64,000 nt of DNA from Pseudomonas sp. RIT-PI-q (lineage in GTDB: Bacteria; Pseudomonadota; Gammaproteobacteria; Pseudomonadales; Pseudomonadaceae), in the NCBI RefSeq assembly GCF_001297125.1, contig NZ_LHPC01000029.1:62001-126000 (forward strand), given 5' to 3'. The position numbers and the translations under genes are program-made. A model generated the notes under the pieces. It ran no database searches, was not told the DNA's origin, and worked only from the letters and a program-made list of their open reading frames with translations. This document shows, piece after piece, positions 17,676-26,040 of this stretch. Every line of letters starts with the position of its first letter. Position 1 is the first letter of the stretch.

Positions 17676-18692
17676 TCAACCTCCAATGATGGGCAAGGGA
17701 GCACGCTCGGACACCAGTTTCGCCTCGCGCAACGCCTGCCAAAAGGCTGCGGGAATCACCGCCGACAACGCCGCGACATCTTCAGCAATCCGGTCTGGAC
17801 GGCTGGAACCTGGAATCACCGCCGCCACGGCCGGGTTAGCCAGGGAGAACTGCAATGCCGCCGCTTTGATGTCGACACCGTGAGCGGCTGCAATGCGTTT
17901 GATCTGCTCGACTTTGTTAATGATCGCCGGGCTGGCCTTCTGGTATTCGAAGTGCGCGCCACCGGCCAGGATGCCCGAGCTGTAAGGGCCGCCGACCACG
18001 ATTTCGACATTCTGCGCCAGGGCCGCGTCCATCAAACGCTGTAACGCGCGGTCATGGTCGAGAAGAGTGTAGCGACCCGCCAGCAGAAAACCGTCCGGTT
18101 GCGCTTCGCTCAGATCAAGGGTCAGCTCGCATGGCTCAACTTTATTCACGCCCAGGCCCCAACCCTTGATCACGCCTTCTTCGCGCAAGCGAGTCAGAAC
18201 TTTGAAGGCGCCGGTGCGCGCCTGGTTGAAGTATTCCAGCCATTGATCGCCGTAGAAGTCCTGGGCGATGTCATGCACCCAGACGATGTCCAGGCGATCG
18301 GTTTGCAAACGCTTGAGGCTGTCTTCGATCGAACGCATCGTCGCGTCGGCGCTGTAGTCGTTGACGATCTTGTTGGGGCGGCCGTGGTCGACCACGCCGC
18401 TCTTCTCGCCGAGACCACGGGCGGCGGCGTCTTCGAGTTCGTCGAGAATCCCCCGGCCAGCCTTGCTGCTCAGCACGTGGTCGTCACGGTTGTACGGGGC
18501 CAACGCGGCACCGAGGCGAATTTCGGAAAGGCCCGAGCCGTAAAACGGCGCGGTGTCGAAGTAACGTACACCGGCATCCCAGGCGGCGTGAACAGTGGCC
18601 ATGGCCTCGTCTTCAGGAATGGCGCGGAACATGTTGCCCAGTGGCGCAGTGCCAAAACCCAGAGTGCCGGGCAGTTTGTCTTTCAAGCTCAT
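17676..18692 (-). CDS. Aldo/keto reductase (aldose/pyridoxal dehydrogenase-like)
   Basis: A 338-residue TIM-barrel oxidoreductase. The catalytic tetrad can be seen: Asp and Tyr in YFDTAPFYG, Lys in LSSKAGR and His in WVHDI. The C-terminal NADP-binding region VIPGSSRPDRIAED is present. The subfamily includes D-threo-aldose 1-dehydrogenases and pyridoxal 4-dehydrogenases (FGTAPLGNMF near the start). The ATG at 18692 has AGAGGAA upstream. It heads a three-gene operon with an SDR and an SRPBCC protein and is divergent from a LysR gene that probably controls it. Confidence 0.88.
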   Translation of the reverse strand: MSLKDKLPGTLGFGTAPLGNMFRAIPEDEAMATVHAAWDAGVRYFDTAPFYGSGLSEIRLGAALAPYNRDDHVLSSKAGRGILDELEDAAARGLGEKSGVVDHGRPNKIVNDYSADATMRSIEDSLKRLQTDRLDIVWVHDIAQDFYGDQWLEYFNQARTGAFKVLTRLREEGVIKGWGLGVNKVEPCELTLDLSEAQPDGFLLAGRYTLLDHDRALQRLMDAALAQNVEIVVGGPYSSGILAGGAHFEYQKASPAIINKVEQIKRIAAAHGVDIKAAALQFSLANPAVAAVIPGSSRPDRIAEDVAALSAVIPAAFWQALREAKLVSERAPLPIIGG

Positions 18693-18712
18693 AATCAATT
18701 CCTCTCGAATAT

Positions 18713-18803
18713 TGTAGGAGCCGGCTTGCCGGCGAAGGCGCCGGCACAGTCGACACTGATATCGCCTGGCGAGTCGCTTTCGCCAGCAAGCTGGCTCCTA
18801 CAG
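18713..18803. repeat. REP doublet in a divergent promoter region
   Basis: Inverted TGTAGGAGCCGGCTTGCCGGCGAAGG pair placed between the divergent aldo/keto reductase and LysR genes. This position is less usual than a 3' flank; the arms are within 20 bases of the reductase start. Confidence 0.85.
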
Positions 18804-18886
18804 GTGACCGTTGAGCAGATCCTAGATTGCGATGATCGGACCGTCCAAGACATAATGCGCAGCACTTGAGTCCCCAGAGGTCTGAC

Positions 18887-19786
18887 ATGATCGACATCCG
18901 TCAATTGCGCTACTTCGTCGCGGTCGCCGAAGAAGAACACGTCGGTCGCGCCGCCGAACGCCTGCACATTTCCCAGTCGCCCCTGAGCCGGCAGATCGCC
19001 CAACTTGAAGAACGCTTGGGCCTGACCCTGTTCGAACGCAGCCAGCAGCGCATTCGCCTGACCCGCGACGGCCAGACGTTTCTCGCCGAAACCCGCGCCC
19101 TGCTGACCCACGCCAATCGTCTGGAATCCCTCGGCAAGCGCCTCGGCCGTGGCGAAGAAGGCGGCTTGTGCATCGGCTACATCGAAAACGCCATGCATGC
19201 CGGCGTCTTGCCCAATGCCTTGCGCGTGCTGCGGGTCGACCGGCCGAACGTGCACGTCGCGCTGTACAACCTGAGCTCCGCCGAACAACTCGAAGGCCTG
19301 CGACAGCGTAGTCTCGATATCGCCCTGGTCAGTGAACCGCCCGTCGCCGACGATCCGGACCTGCTGGGTTTTCAGGTGCTGGACGACCCGATGTTGCTGG
19401 CCTTGCCTGAAGATCATCCATTGGCTAACCAGACAACATTGACCCCGGCCGACCTCGCCGATCAGGAGTGGATCGGCGTGCAACACCACCATAACGTCGC
19501 CAGCCGCGAAAACTTCGTCAGCGCCTGCATCCGCGCCGGCTTCACCCCGGACATCCGCATGGAAGCCACCGGCCCCTTCACTGCGTTGGCTCTGGTGTCC
19601 TCGGGGCTGGGCATCGCCATGATTCAAAAAGGCTTGAGCCGCAATGCACCGCCGGGCGTGGTGCTGCGGGAAGTGCCGTGGATTTCCTACACCCGACCGC
19701 TGTGGGCGGCGTGGCACCGGATCAATTTGCGACCGTTGGTGGAAACGTTCAGGAAGTTGCTGACGGAGCCGGGGTCGGTGCAATAG
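18887..19786 (+). CDS. LysR-family transcriptional regulator
   Basis: A 299-residue LysR-type regulator. The N-terminal winged helix (IDIRQLRYFVAVAEEEHVGR, AAERLHISQSPLSRQI) is followed by the co-inducer domain. The ATG at 18887 is preferred over one seven codons upstream because the family starts at IDIRQLRYF. It is divergent from the AKR-SDR-SRPBCC operon, the classic arrangement for a LysR regulator and its target, so it most likely senses that pathway's substrate. Confidence 0.9.
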   Translation: MIDIRQLRYFVAVAEEEHVGRAAERLHISQSPLSRQIAQLEERLGLTLFERSQQRIRLTRDGQTFLAETRALLTHANRLESLGKRLGRGEEGGLCIGYIENAMHAGVLPNALRVLRVDRPNVHVALYNLSSAEQLEGLRQRSLDIALVSEPPVADDPDLLGFQVLDDPMLLALPEDHPLANQTTLTPADLADQEWIGVQHHHNVASRENFVSACIRAGFTPDIRMEATGPFTALALVSSGLGIAMIQKGLSRNAPPGVVLREVPWISYTRPLWAAWHRINLRPLVETFRKLLTEPGSVQ

Positions 19787-19787
19787 A

Positions 19788-19877
19788 GAGATCGCAGCCT
19801 CGTTGCACTCGACAGCTCCTACATTGAAATGCGATTCCCTGTAGGAGCTGTCGAGTGCAACGAGGCTGCGATCCTTT
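19788..19877. repeat. Inverted repeat, GATCGCAGCC type
   Basis: Long palindrome (GAGATCGCAGCCTCGTTGC ... GCAACGAGGCTGCGATC) with inner GCTCCTACA/TGTAGGAGC arms. It belongs to the same family as 12716-12798 but with different inner sequence (CTCGTTGCACTCGACAG). Confidence 0.88.
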
Positions 19878-19990
19878 GCTCGTTTCAACGCATGAGATTT
19901 GCTCAAGCGGGCCTGCAGTTTTGTGCTTTGACCCGATTCCCTTTCGCCGACTACAACAGCGACTCGTTTGTCATTCATGGGGAACATCAG

Positions 19991-21184
19991 ATGCCTGAAA
20001 GCAAAACCGGATTGCCCGCCAGCGTCGCGCTGACACTGGCCACGTGCTGCGGCTTTTCGGTCGCCACCATCTACTACAACCAGACCATGCTGCCGTTGAT
20101 TGGCGCCACGTTCAGTATCTCCGGCGCCCACGTCGGCCAGATCGCCATGCTGACTCAGCTTGGCTACGCCCTTGGCCTCTTGCTGTTTGTGCCACTGGGC
20201 GACCGGATCACCCGTCGCTCGTTGATCCTCGGCATGCTGAGCCTGAACTTCCTCAGCCTGATCGCCTCCGCCATCGCGCCGACTTATTCGATGTTGCTGT
20301 TGGCCAGTGTGGTGCTGGGCCTGTCGGCCGTCAGTGCGCAAATCATCATCCCCGCCGCCACCGCCCTCGCCCACCCGGACCAACGGGGCAGCGTGTTGGG
20401 GATGATGGTCAGTGGCTTGTCCGCAGGTGGTCTGTTGGCGCGAGCCCTGAGCGGTGCCGTCAGCACCTGGATCGGCTGGCGCGGGATGTTCTTCGCCGCA
20501 GCCGCCATGAACGTGTTGTTGTTCGTGGCGATCCTGATGCGCATGCCGGCGACCGCGCCGTCCAGCACCCTGCCCTATCTGGACCTGATGAAATCGATGT
20601 GGAAACTGGTCCGCGAGCATCCGACCTTGCGTCGCTCGTCATTGACCGGTGGCCTGATTTTCGGCGCGTTGAACGTGTTCTGGGGTTCCATGGCCTCGTT
20701 GCTGGCGCTGGAGCCGTACCAGTATTCCAGCGGCCAGGCCGGGTTGTTCGGGCTCTCGGCCATCGTCGGGATTTTTGCTGCCTCTTACCTTGGACGACTC
20801 ACTCAACATTACGGCATCAAGCTCAGTTACCTGGGAACCGGCACTGTGCTGTTGGCGTTCATCGCGTTGTACCTGGGTGGTGCTGCGGGGTTCTGGTGGT
20901 TGATCCTGATCTGCGCCACGGCGCTGGACATTGGCAACCGCGCCAATCAACTGGCCAACCAGGCACGGATTTTGGCGCTGGCGCCGGAGGCGGTGAGCCG
21001 TCTTAATACGGTGTTCATGGTCACCTACTTCACCGGCGGTGCATTGGGCTCGGCGCTCGGTGCCAGCGCTGCCGGGTTTTACGGCTGGCAAGGGCTGGCA
21101 GTGGTGGGTGCGGTGTTTGCGGTGTGCGGGTTGATGGCGATCATCTATTCCCGACAAGCCGAAAAAACCCGGGCAATCAGTTGA
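19991..21184 (+). CDS. MFS transporter (YnfM/arabinose-efflux-like)
   Basis: A 397-residue, 12-helix major facilitator. The start at MPESKTGLPAS is preceded by GGGGAA; an upstream in-frame region derives from the repeat. The first helix (LTLATCCGFSVATIYYNQ) and the loop 2-3 motif GDRITRRSLIL fit drug/sugar efflux type permeases. It is co-directional with the LysR gene but separated by a long inverted repeat, so independent transcription is likely. Substrate is unknown. Confidence 0.85.
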   Translation: MPESKTGLPASVALTLATCCGFSVATIYYNQTMLPLIGATFSISGAHVGQIAMLTQLGYALGLLLFVPLGDRITRRSLILGMLSLNFLSLIASAIAPTYSMLLLASVVLGLSAVSAQIIIPAATALAHPDQRGSVLGMMVSGLSAGGLLARALSGAVSTWIGWRGMFFAAAAMNVLLFVAILMRMPATAPSSTLPYLDLMKSMWKLVREHPTLRRSSLTGGLIFGALNVFWGSMASLLALEPYQYSSGQAGLFGLSAIVGIFAASYLGRLTQHYGIKLSYLGTGTVLLAFIALYLGGAAGFWWLILICATALDIGNRANQLANQARILALAPEAVSRLNTVFMVTYFTGGALGSALGASAAGFYGWQGLAVVGAVFAVCGLMAIIYSRQAEKTRAIS

Positions 21185-21190
21185 GGAAAC

Positions 21191-21292
21191 CTGTAGGAGC
21201 GAGCTTGCTCGCGATGGACGTCAACGATAACGCGTGTGTGCTGGATATACGCGTCGTCCTCAAGTCCATCGCGAGCAAGCTCGCTCCTACAT
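21191..21292. repeat. REP doublet
   Basis: Inverted TGTAGGAGCGAGCTTGCTCGCGATGG pair, about 50 bases between arms, separating two convergent MFS genes. Confidence 0.88.
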
Positions 21293-22635
21293 CACCGCAA
21301 CGGCTGCCCCCGCGTCTCCGGCATCCGCAGGTAAACCACGGCGCTGATCGCACTGATCACCGCCAGGTAAATCCAGAACAATCCGCCATACCCCCAACCC
21401 GCCATCGCGGCCATCAGGTACGGCGCTGTACCGCCGAACAAGGTCACCGACAACGCATACGGCAAGGCAATTCCAGTCACGCGAACCTCCGCCGGAAACT
21501 GTTCAGCCATGGTCACCGCCGATGCCGCACCAAAGCCGGTCATGATCACCATCGACACGGTCTGGATCAACGTCACCTCCATCAGGCTGATCCCGACGTG
21601 CAGCAATCCAAAGCTCGGCCAGGCCCAGAGGATCGAGGCGATGGCAAAGGCAATCAACACCGGACGCCGCCCGACCCGATCCGCCAGTCTGCCGGCGAAC
21701 GGCAACAACACCAGCGAGACACCGACGGAAATCACCCCGGCCAACAAGGTGTCGCGAATCGACATCCCGGTGATCAGGTGCACCTGATTGGGGTAGCTGA
21801 CCATCCACACGTAGTTGAGCAGGTTGCCGGCCATGGCGATGCCGATCACCCGCATGGCGTCGCGGCGATGGCTGAACAGCAGTTCACGGATCGGACGTTT
21901 TTTGGTGTGGCTGGCGCTCTTCGATTTGAAGATCTCGGTCTCGCGCACCGACAGGCGAATCCACAAAGTGATCAGGCCCATCAACGCCGCAATCACGAAC
22001 GCCACGCGCCAGCCCCAGTCGTAGAGCGCGGTGTCGCTGCCCATCGACGCGAGAGCGAAGCCCAGCAGGAACGAGACCAGCGTGCCGGCATTAATGGCGA
22101 ACCATTGCCACGATCCAGCGAAGGCCCGGCGATGCGGCGGGGCCGACTCGATCAGAAACGCCGAAGCAGAGCCAAACTCCCCCCCCGCAGAGAAGCCCCG
22201 CACCAGCCGCGCCCGCACCAGAATGATCGGCGCGGCAATGCCGATGCTTTCGTAGTTAGGGCAGATGCCGATCACCAGCGAGGCGATGGACATCAGCAGG
22301 ATCGACAGTGTCAGGCCTTTTTTGCGGCCGTAGCGGTCGGCCAGTTGACCGAGCACGGCGCCGCCGATGGGGCGCATGATGAAGCCGACGGCGAACACCG
22401 CCAGCACCGACAGCAATGCGGTCACGCCGTCACCGGCGGGGGAAAAACGCTTGGCGGGGGTGGGGGGAAATGTCGCGTAGATCACCCAGTCGGTGTACTC
22501 GACGATGGTGCCGAGGGTGGCTGCGACGATTGCTTTGTTCTCGGCTCCGGTTAACTGGCGGCCCTGGATTTGCGGCGCCGTCGTTGCGGTGGATGACGAT
22601 GGCAGTGCACCGTCCACAGTATTGGAATTGCTCAT
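21292..22635 (-). CDS. MHS-family MFS symporter (organic acid/osmolyte type)
   Basis: A 447-residue, 12-helix symporter of the metabolite:H+ family (relatives: ShiA, KgtP, ProP). Hallmarks are LGTIVEYTDWVIYA in helix 1, IMRPIGGAVLGQLADRYGRK in loop 2-3 and GFSAGGEFG in helix 4. Two short stretches depart from the family in a suspicious way: FPPTPAKRFSP (residues 56-66) and VRARLVRG (140-147), both lying in G- or C-rich tracts; these may be base-call errors. It is divergent from the aldehyde dehydrogenase gene, suggesting uptake of a substrate for that pathway. Confidence 0.85.
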   Translation of the reverse strand: MSNSNTVDGALPSSSTATTAPQIQGRQLTGAENKAIVAATLGTIVEYTDWVIYATFPPTPAKRFSPAGDGVTALLSVLAVFAVGFIMRPIGGAVLGQLADRYGRKKGLTLSILLMSIASLVIGICPNYESIGIAAPIILVRARLVRGFSAGGEFGSASAFLIESAPPHRRAFAGSWQWFAINAGTLVSFLLGFALASMGSDTALYDWGWRVAFVIAALMGLITLWIRLSVRETEIFKSKSASHTKKRPIRELLFSHRRDAMRVIGIAMAGNLLNYVWMVSYPNQVHLITGMSIRDTLLAGVISVGVSLVLLPFAGRLADRVGRRPVLIAFAIASILWAWPSFGLLHVGISLMEVTLIQTVSMVIMTGFGAASAVTMAEQFPAEVRVTGIALPYALSVTLFGGTAPYLMAAMAGWGYGGLFWIYLAVISAISAVVYLRMPETRGQPLR

Positions 22636-22926
22636 TTTACGGCTCCCGTGGGCGCTATTATTGTTGACCTTTGGACGCGGCCTCAGCGTTGCTACGGGAG
22701 AAATATCCGGCGTTGGCGCCTGCTCGTGAAGCGAGTTTTAAGGGCGGTTGGGTTGACTAAAAATCAAGTCACTGCATTGAGATTTTCTCAACGGACGCCC
22801 CTTTAAATCTCGGTTGAAGCGACCTCGGCGAGGGGGTGTAAATGCACGTCATCATGGGGCTGCCCACGACTTCCCCCATGCACTGCACTGCTTCGATAAA
22901 AAAAGTCCCACGAGGAGAACCCTGCA

Positions 22927-24360
22927 ATGTTCGAGCAAACCCACAGCTTCATCGATGGGCGTTCCGTGCCGCCGCTGGACGGCCAATACGAAGACAAGAT
23001 CGACCCGCGCACCGGCGAAAAACTCAACGAAGTGGCGAGCAGCGGACCTGCCGACGTGGCCATTGCAATCGATTCCGCCGCCGCCGCGCTGCAAGCCTGG
23101 CGTGATCGGCGCCCGGCCGAGCGCGGGCGCATCCTCAACGATTTCGGGCGCTTGATCCGCGCCAGCGAAAACACCCTCGGCGCCCTGGAACGGGCCGAGA
23201 CCGGCAAGCCCGGGCGCGAGATGGCCACGCTGATGGACCTGACCGCGCAGTATTTCGAGTTCTACGGCGGCATCGTCAACGTCATGGACGGCGAAGTGAT
23301 CAACCAGGGGCCGAACTACCACGTCTACACCCGCCGCGATCCGTTCGGCGTGATCGGCGTCATCCTGCCGTGGAACGCCCCACTGCATCAGGCCGCCCGG
23401 GCCATCGCGCCGGCACTGGCCACCGGCAACACCGTGGTGGCGAAACCGTCCGAACACACCTCGGCATCACTGGTGGAACTGGCGCGCATGGCCATCGAGG
23501 CCGGCATTCCGCCCGGTGTGTTCAACGTGATCGTGGGCAAGGGTAGCGTCATCGGCCCGGCCATGGCGCACAACCCACACATCCGCAAAATCTCCTTCAC
23601 CGGCGGGATCCGCGCCGGTCAGGAACTGGGGCATATCGCGGCGGACCGCATCCTGCCGCTGACCCTGGAACTGGGCGGCAAGTCCGCCAACATCGTGTTC
23701 GACGACGCCGACCTCGACGCCGCCGCCAAAGGCTCGACCCTCGCCTTCACCTGGAACAGTGGCCAATGGTGCGCGGCCGGGACACGCTTGCTGGTGCAGG
23801 AATCCATTTACGACCGTTTCGTCGACAAACTGGTGGCCGAAGTCGCCAACCTGCGGGTTGGCCCGCAGGATGATGCGACTTCCGGCCCGATCACCACCCA
23901 CGCGCAATTCGAGAAAATCCAGAGCTACTTCGCCATCGCCCAACGCGAAGGCCTGACCCCGGCCATCGGCGGCAAAGTCGCCAGCCATCAGGGTTTCGAA
24001 AACGGCTGGTACATCGAACCGACGGTCTACACCGGCGTGACCAACGACATGACCCTGGCCCGGGAAGAAATCTTCGGCCCGATTGTTTGCGTGATTCCGT
24101 TCAAGGATGAAGCGGATGCGTTGCGCATCGCCAATGACAGCGAGTTTGGCTTGGGGGCCGGGATCTGGAGCCGCGACATCGGCCGCGTACACCGCGTCGC
24201 CGCGAACCTCGAAGCCGGGCGCATTGTGGTCAACGAATACAGCGGCGGCTTCGTGCAGACTCCGTGCGGCGGATTCAAGCAGAGCGGTTACGGCCGTGAG
24301 CAAGGGGTGGATGCGTTGTCCCATTACACACAACTGAAATCAGTGATCATCCGCCTCTGA
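22927..24360 (+). CDS. NAD(P)-dependent aldehyde dehydrogenase
   Basis: A 477-residue aldehyde dehydrogenase that oxidises an aldehyde to its acid. The catalytic Glu lies in LELGGKSAN and the nucleophile Cys in NSGQWCAAGTR; the oxyanion Asn is in LPWNAPLHQ. The ATG at 22927 is preceded by GAGGAGAA. Length is normal. It resembles betaine-aldehyde and related dehydrogenases, but the substrate cannot be told from the sequence. The divergent MHS symporter may import the precursor. Confidence 0.88.
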   Translation: MFEQTHSFIDGRSVPPLDGQYEDKIDPRTGEKLNEVASSGPADVAIAIDSAAAALQAWRDRRPAERGRILNDFGRLIRASENTLGALERAETGKPGREMATLMDLTAQYFEFYGGIVNVMDGEVINQGPNYHVYTRRDPFGVIGVILPWNAPLHQAARAIAPALATGNTVVAKPSEHTSASLVELARMAIEAGIPPGVFNVIVGKGSVIGPAMAHNPHIRKISFTGGIRAGQELGHIAADRILPLTLELGGKSANIVFDDADLDAAAKGSTLAFTWNSGQWCAAGTRLLVQESIYDRFVDKLVAEVANLRVGPQDDATSGPITTHAQFEKIQSYFAIAQREGLTPAIGGKVASHQGFENGWYIEPTVYTGVTNDMTLAREEIFGPIVCVIPFKDEADALRIANDSEFGLGAGIWSRDIGRVHRVAANLEAGRIVVNEYSGGFVQTPCGGFKQSGYGREQGVDALSHYTQLKSVIIRL

Positions 24361-24375
24361 AGCATTTCGCCCCCC

Positions 24376-24477
24376 CTGTAGGAGCGAGCTAGCTCGCGAT
24401 GGACGTCAATGAAAACGCACGTTTCCTGGAGAAATGCGGCGCTCTCAGGTCCATCGCGAGCAAGCTCGCTCCTACAG
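24376..24477. repeat. REP doublet, part of a duplicated 155-bp block
   Basis: Inverted GTAGGAGCGAGC pair. Together with the next about 55 bases (to 24534) it is nearly identical to 25823-25981, upstream of the second RHS gene. Confidence 0.9.
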
Positions 24478-24513
24478 GGGCTTGATCAATCGATGCTCAT
24501 CCACATCGTCTAC

Positions 24514-24529
24514 CTATCAGTTCTGATAG
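24514..24529 (+). promoter_or_regulatory. Palindrome CTATCAGTTCTGATAG upstream of RHS gene 1
   Basis: A perfect 7-bp inverted repeat (CTATCAG-TT-CTGATAG) followed by TACCCA, ending 64 bases before the RHS start codon. The same sequence occurs at the same distance before the other two RHS genes. It is either an operator for a dimeric regulator or an RNA hairpin near the 5' end of the transcript. Confidence 0.7.
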
Positions 24530-24593
24530 TACCCAGCCGCCGCACGACCGCTGATACTCAAGCTCTCTGCCCTCGATGGCCCGGAGCGTGCGA

Positions 24594-25730
24594 ATGTCTT
24601 CCACACATCCAACCCTGCGCTGTCTCTATCGTTACGATCCATTGGATCGTCTGATCAACCTGGCCCAAGCAAATACACCCGCGCATCAGCGCTTCTACTG
24701 CAGAAGCCGCTTGGCTACTGAGATTCAGGGCGCAATGCAGCATTCGATCATCCAGCACGGCGACCTGTTGCTCGCGCAACAACGGCGTGAGAGTGAGGAC
24801 ATCAGCGCCACCTTACTGGCCACCGACGTGCAACGCTCGGTGTTGCACACGCTTGAGAAAAACCATCAGCAACAATCTATCGCCTACTCCCCCTACGGCC
24901 ACCGTCACGTTGAAAACGGATTGACCAGCCTCCTGGGGTTCAACGGCGAACGCCCCGACCCGGTGACCGGGCATTATTTGTTGGGGAATGGGTATCGGGC
25001 GTTTAATCCTGTGTTGATGCGATTTAACAGCCCCGATAGCTGGAGTCCATTTGGAGAGGGTGGTTTGAATTCCTATGCGTATTGTCTTGGCAATCCGACA
25101 ACTTCAAGCGATCCCACCGGACATCTTTCCTTCATCACAAAACCTGCAAGTTCATTCTCGCAACCAAGAACCGTGCGTCTTAAAGACTCATTCGGGAGTT
25201 TCTCTCCACCACTTACAATAAGACCTGGAATTTCAACTACCCGCGCCGCAAAAGCGTTTTCAAAACTTACTGAATTAGATCATTGGGGATCGGATCAGAT
25301 AGTCCAAAACGACGCATATTTAGAAGAATTAACCACAGCGAGAATCGCCTCCACCAACTCCAAATTGAACCTGCAGAAACTTTCGATCGGAACCATTCAA
25401 TCAAAATCGATACCTACAAATGCTCTCCCACCCAAGCTTCAAGAAATCTCAAGAAATATAACTCCACCCAACGAACGCCACGTTCTGCTTGAATACATTG
25501 AAACTGGTAAACATGCTCACTATGACGGCGATTCAGGCCCTTTCTCGCACGCCAAACTGTTACTAGCCAAAAGTGGTGAGTACCATCCATCAACACCACT
25601 TTACCTGCGACCAACCTCTGCAGCGGCCAAGGAGTATTGGGATCACATACTTGCTGTCCGCAATCCTAAAAAAGCCAGCTTTGAAGCTAAAGCCCTAGCT
25701 ATCAGAGATATTCACTTTCTTCTCCCATAA
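24594..25730 (+). CDS. Short RHS-core protein 1 with divergent C-terminal tail
   Basis: A 378-residue orphan RHS protein. Residues 1-177 are an RHS repeat-associated core (YRYDPLDRL, SYSPYGHR-like AYSPYGHR, LLGFNGERPDPVTGHYLLGN, GGLNSYAYC) ending in DPTGH. Residues 178-378 are a tail of lower GC with no recognised domain; it contains NLQKLSIGTIQSKSIPT (about 259-275), a motif shared with the other two RHS proteins. In polymorphic toxins the part after the core is the toxic domain. No secretion signal, upstream RHS repeats or immunity gene can be seen. The ATG at 24594 follows CCGGAG. Confidence 0.8.
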   Translation: MSSTHPTLRCLYRYDPLDRLINLAQANTPAHQRFYCRSRLATEIQGAMQHSIIQHGDLLLAQQRRESEDISATLLATDVQRSVLHTLEKNHQQQSIAYSPYGHRHVENGLTSLLGFNGERPDPVTGHYLLGNGYRAFNPVLMRFNSPDSWSPFGEGGLNSYAYCLGNPTTSSDPTGHLSFITKPASSFSQPRTVRLKDSFGSFSPPLTIRPGISTTRAAKAFSKLTELDHWGSDQIVQNDAYLEELTTARIASTNSKLNLQKLSIGTIQSKSIPTNALPPKLQEISRNITPPNERHVLLEYIETGKHAHYDGDSGPFSHAKLLLAKSGEYHPSTPLYLRPTSAAAKEYWDHILAVRNPKKASFEAKALAIRDIHFLLP

Positions 25731-25732
25731 CC

Positions 25733-25820
25733 CGCTCTGGATTACATAACCCAATTCGGAATTGCGCTCCCACTCCTTACCCGACGCAGAGCGCGCACGC
25801 ACACTGAATCGATGTCGACC
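25733..25820 (-). pseudogene. Fragment of an oprD-type porin gene
   Basis: About 88 bases closely matching the intact porin gene at roughly 27439-27525 in the same orientation. On the minus strand it encodes KEWERNSELGYVIQSG, against KEWERDSELGYVIQSG in the intact gene. It sits three bases after the stop of RHS gene 1 and is cut by the REP doublet before RHS gene 2. It marks a recombination or duplication junction. Confidence 0.85.
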
Positions 25821-25822
25821 CC

Positions 25823-25924
25823 CTGTAGGAGCGAGCTTGCTCGCGATGGACGTCAACGAAAACGCACGTTTCCTGGAGAAATGCGGCGCTCTCAGGTCCA
25901 TCGCGAGCAAGCTCGCTCCTACAG
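25823..25924. repeat. REP doublet, second copy of the duplicated block
   Basis: Nearly identical to 24376-24477, including the inner spacer (AAAACGCACGTTTCCTGGAG). The identity continues through the palindrome to about 25981. Confidence 0.9.
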
Positions 25925-25960
25925 GGGCTTGATCAATCGATGCTCATCCATATCGTCTAC

Positions 25961-25976
25961 CTATCAGTTCTGATAG
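25961..25976 (+). promoter_or_regulatory. Palindrome CTATCAGTTCTGATAG upstream of RHS gene 2
   Basis: Identical to the site at 24514, again followed by TACCCA and again 64 bases before the ATG. Confidence 0.7.
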
Positions 25977-26040
25977 TACCCAACCTTCGCATCACGGCAG
26001 ATACTCAAGCTCCAAGCCCTCGAAAGCCCGGAGCGCACAG

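Noticed and set aside
21124-22554. 476-codon plus-strand open frame opposite the MHS symporter
   Set aside because: Antisense shadow rich in Arg, His and Gln; the minus strand has the MFS motifs.
24514-24529. Rho-independent terminator upstream of RHS gene 1
   Set aside because: The hairpin is AT-rich, has a two-base loop and is not followed by a T run; the same sequence at a fixed distance before three genes fits a regulatory site better.
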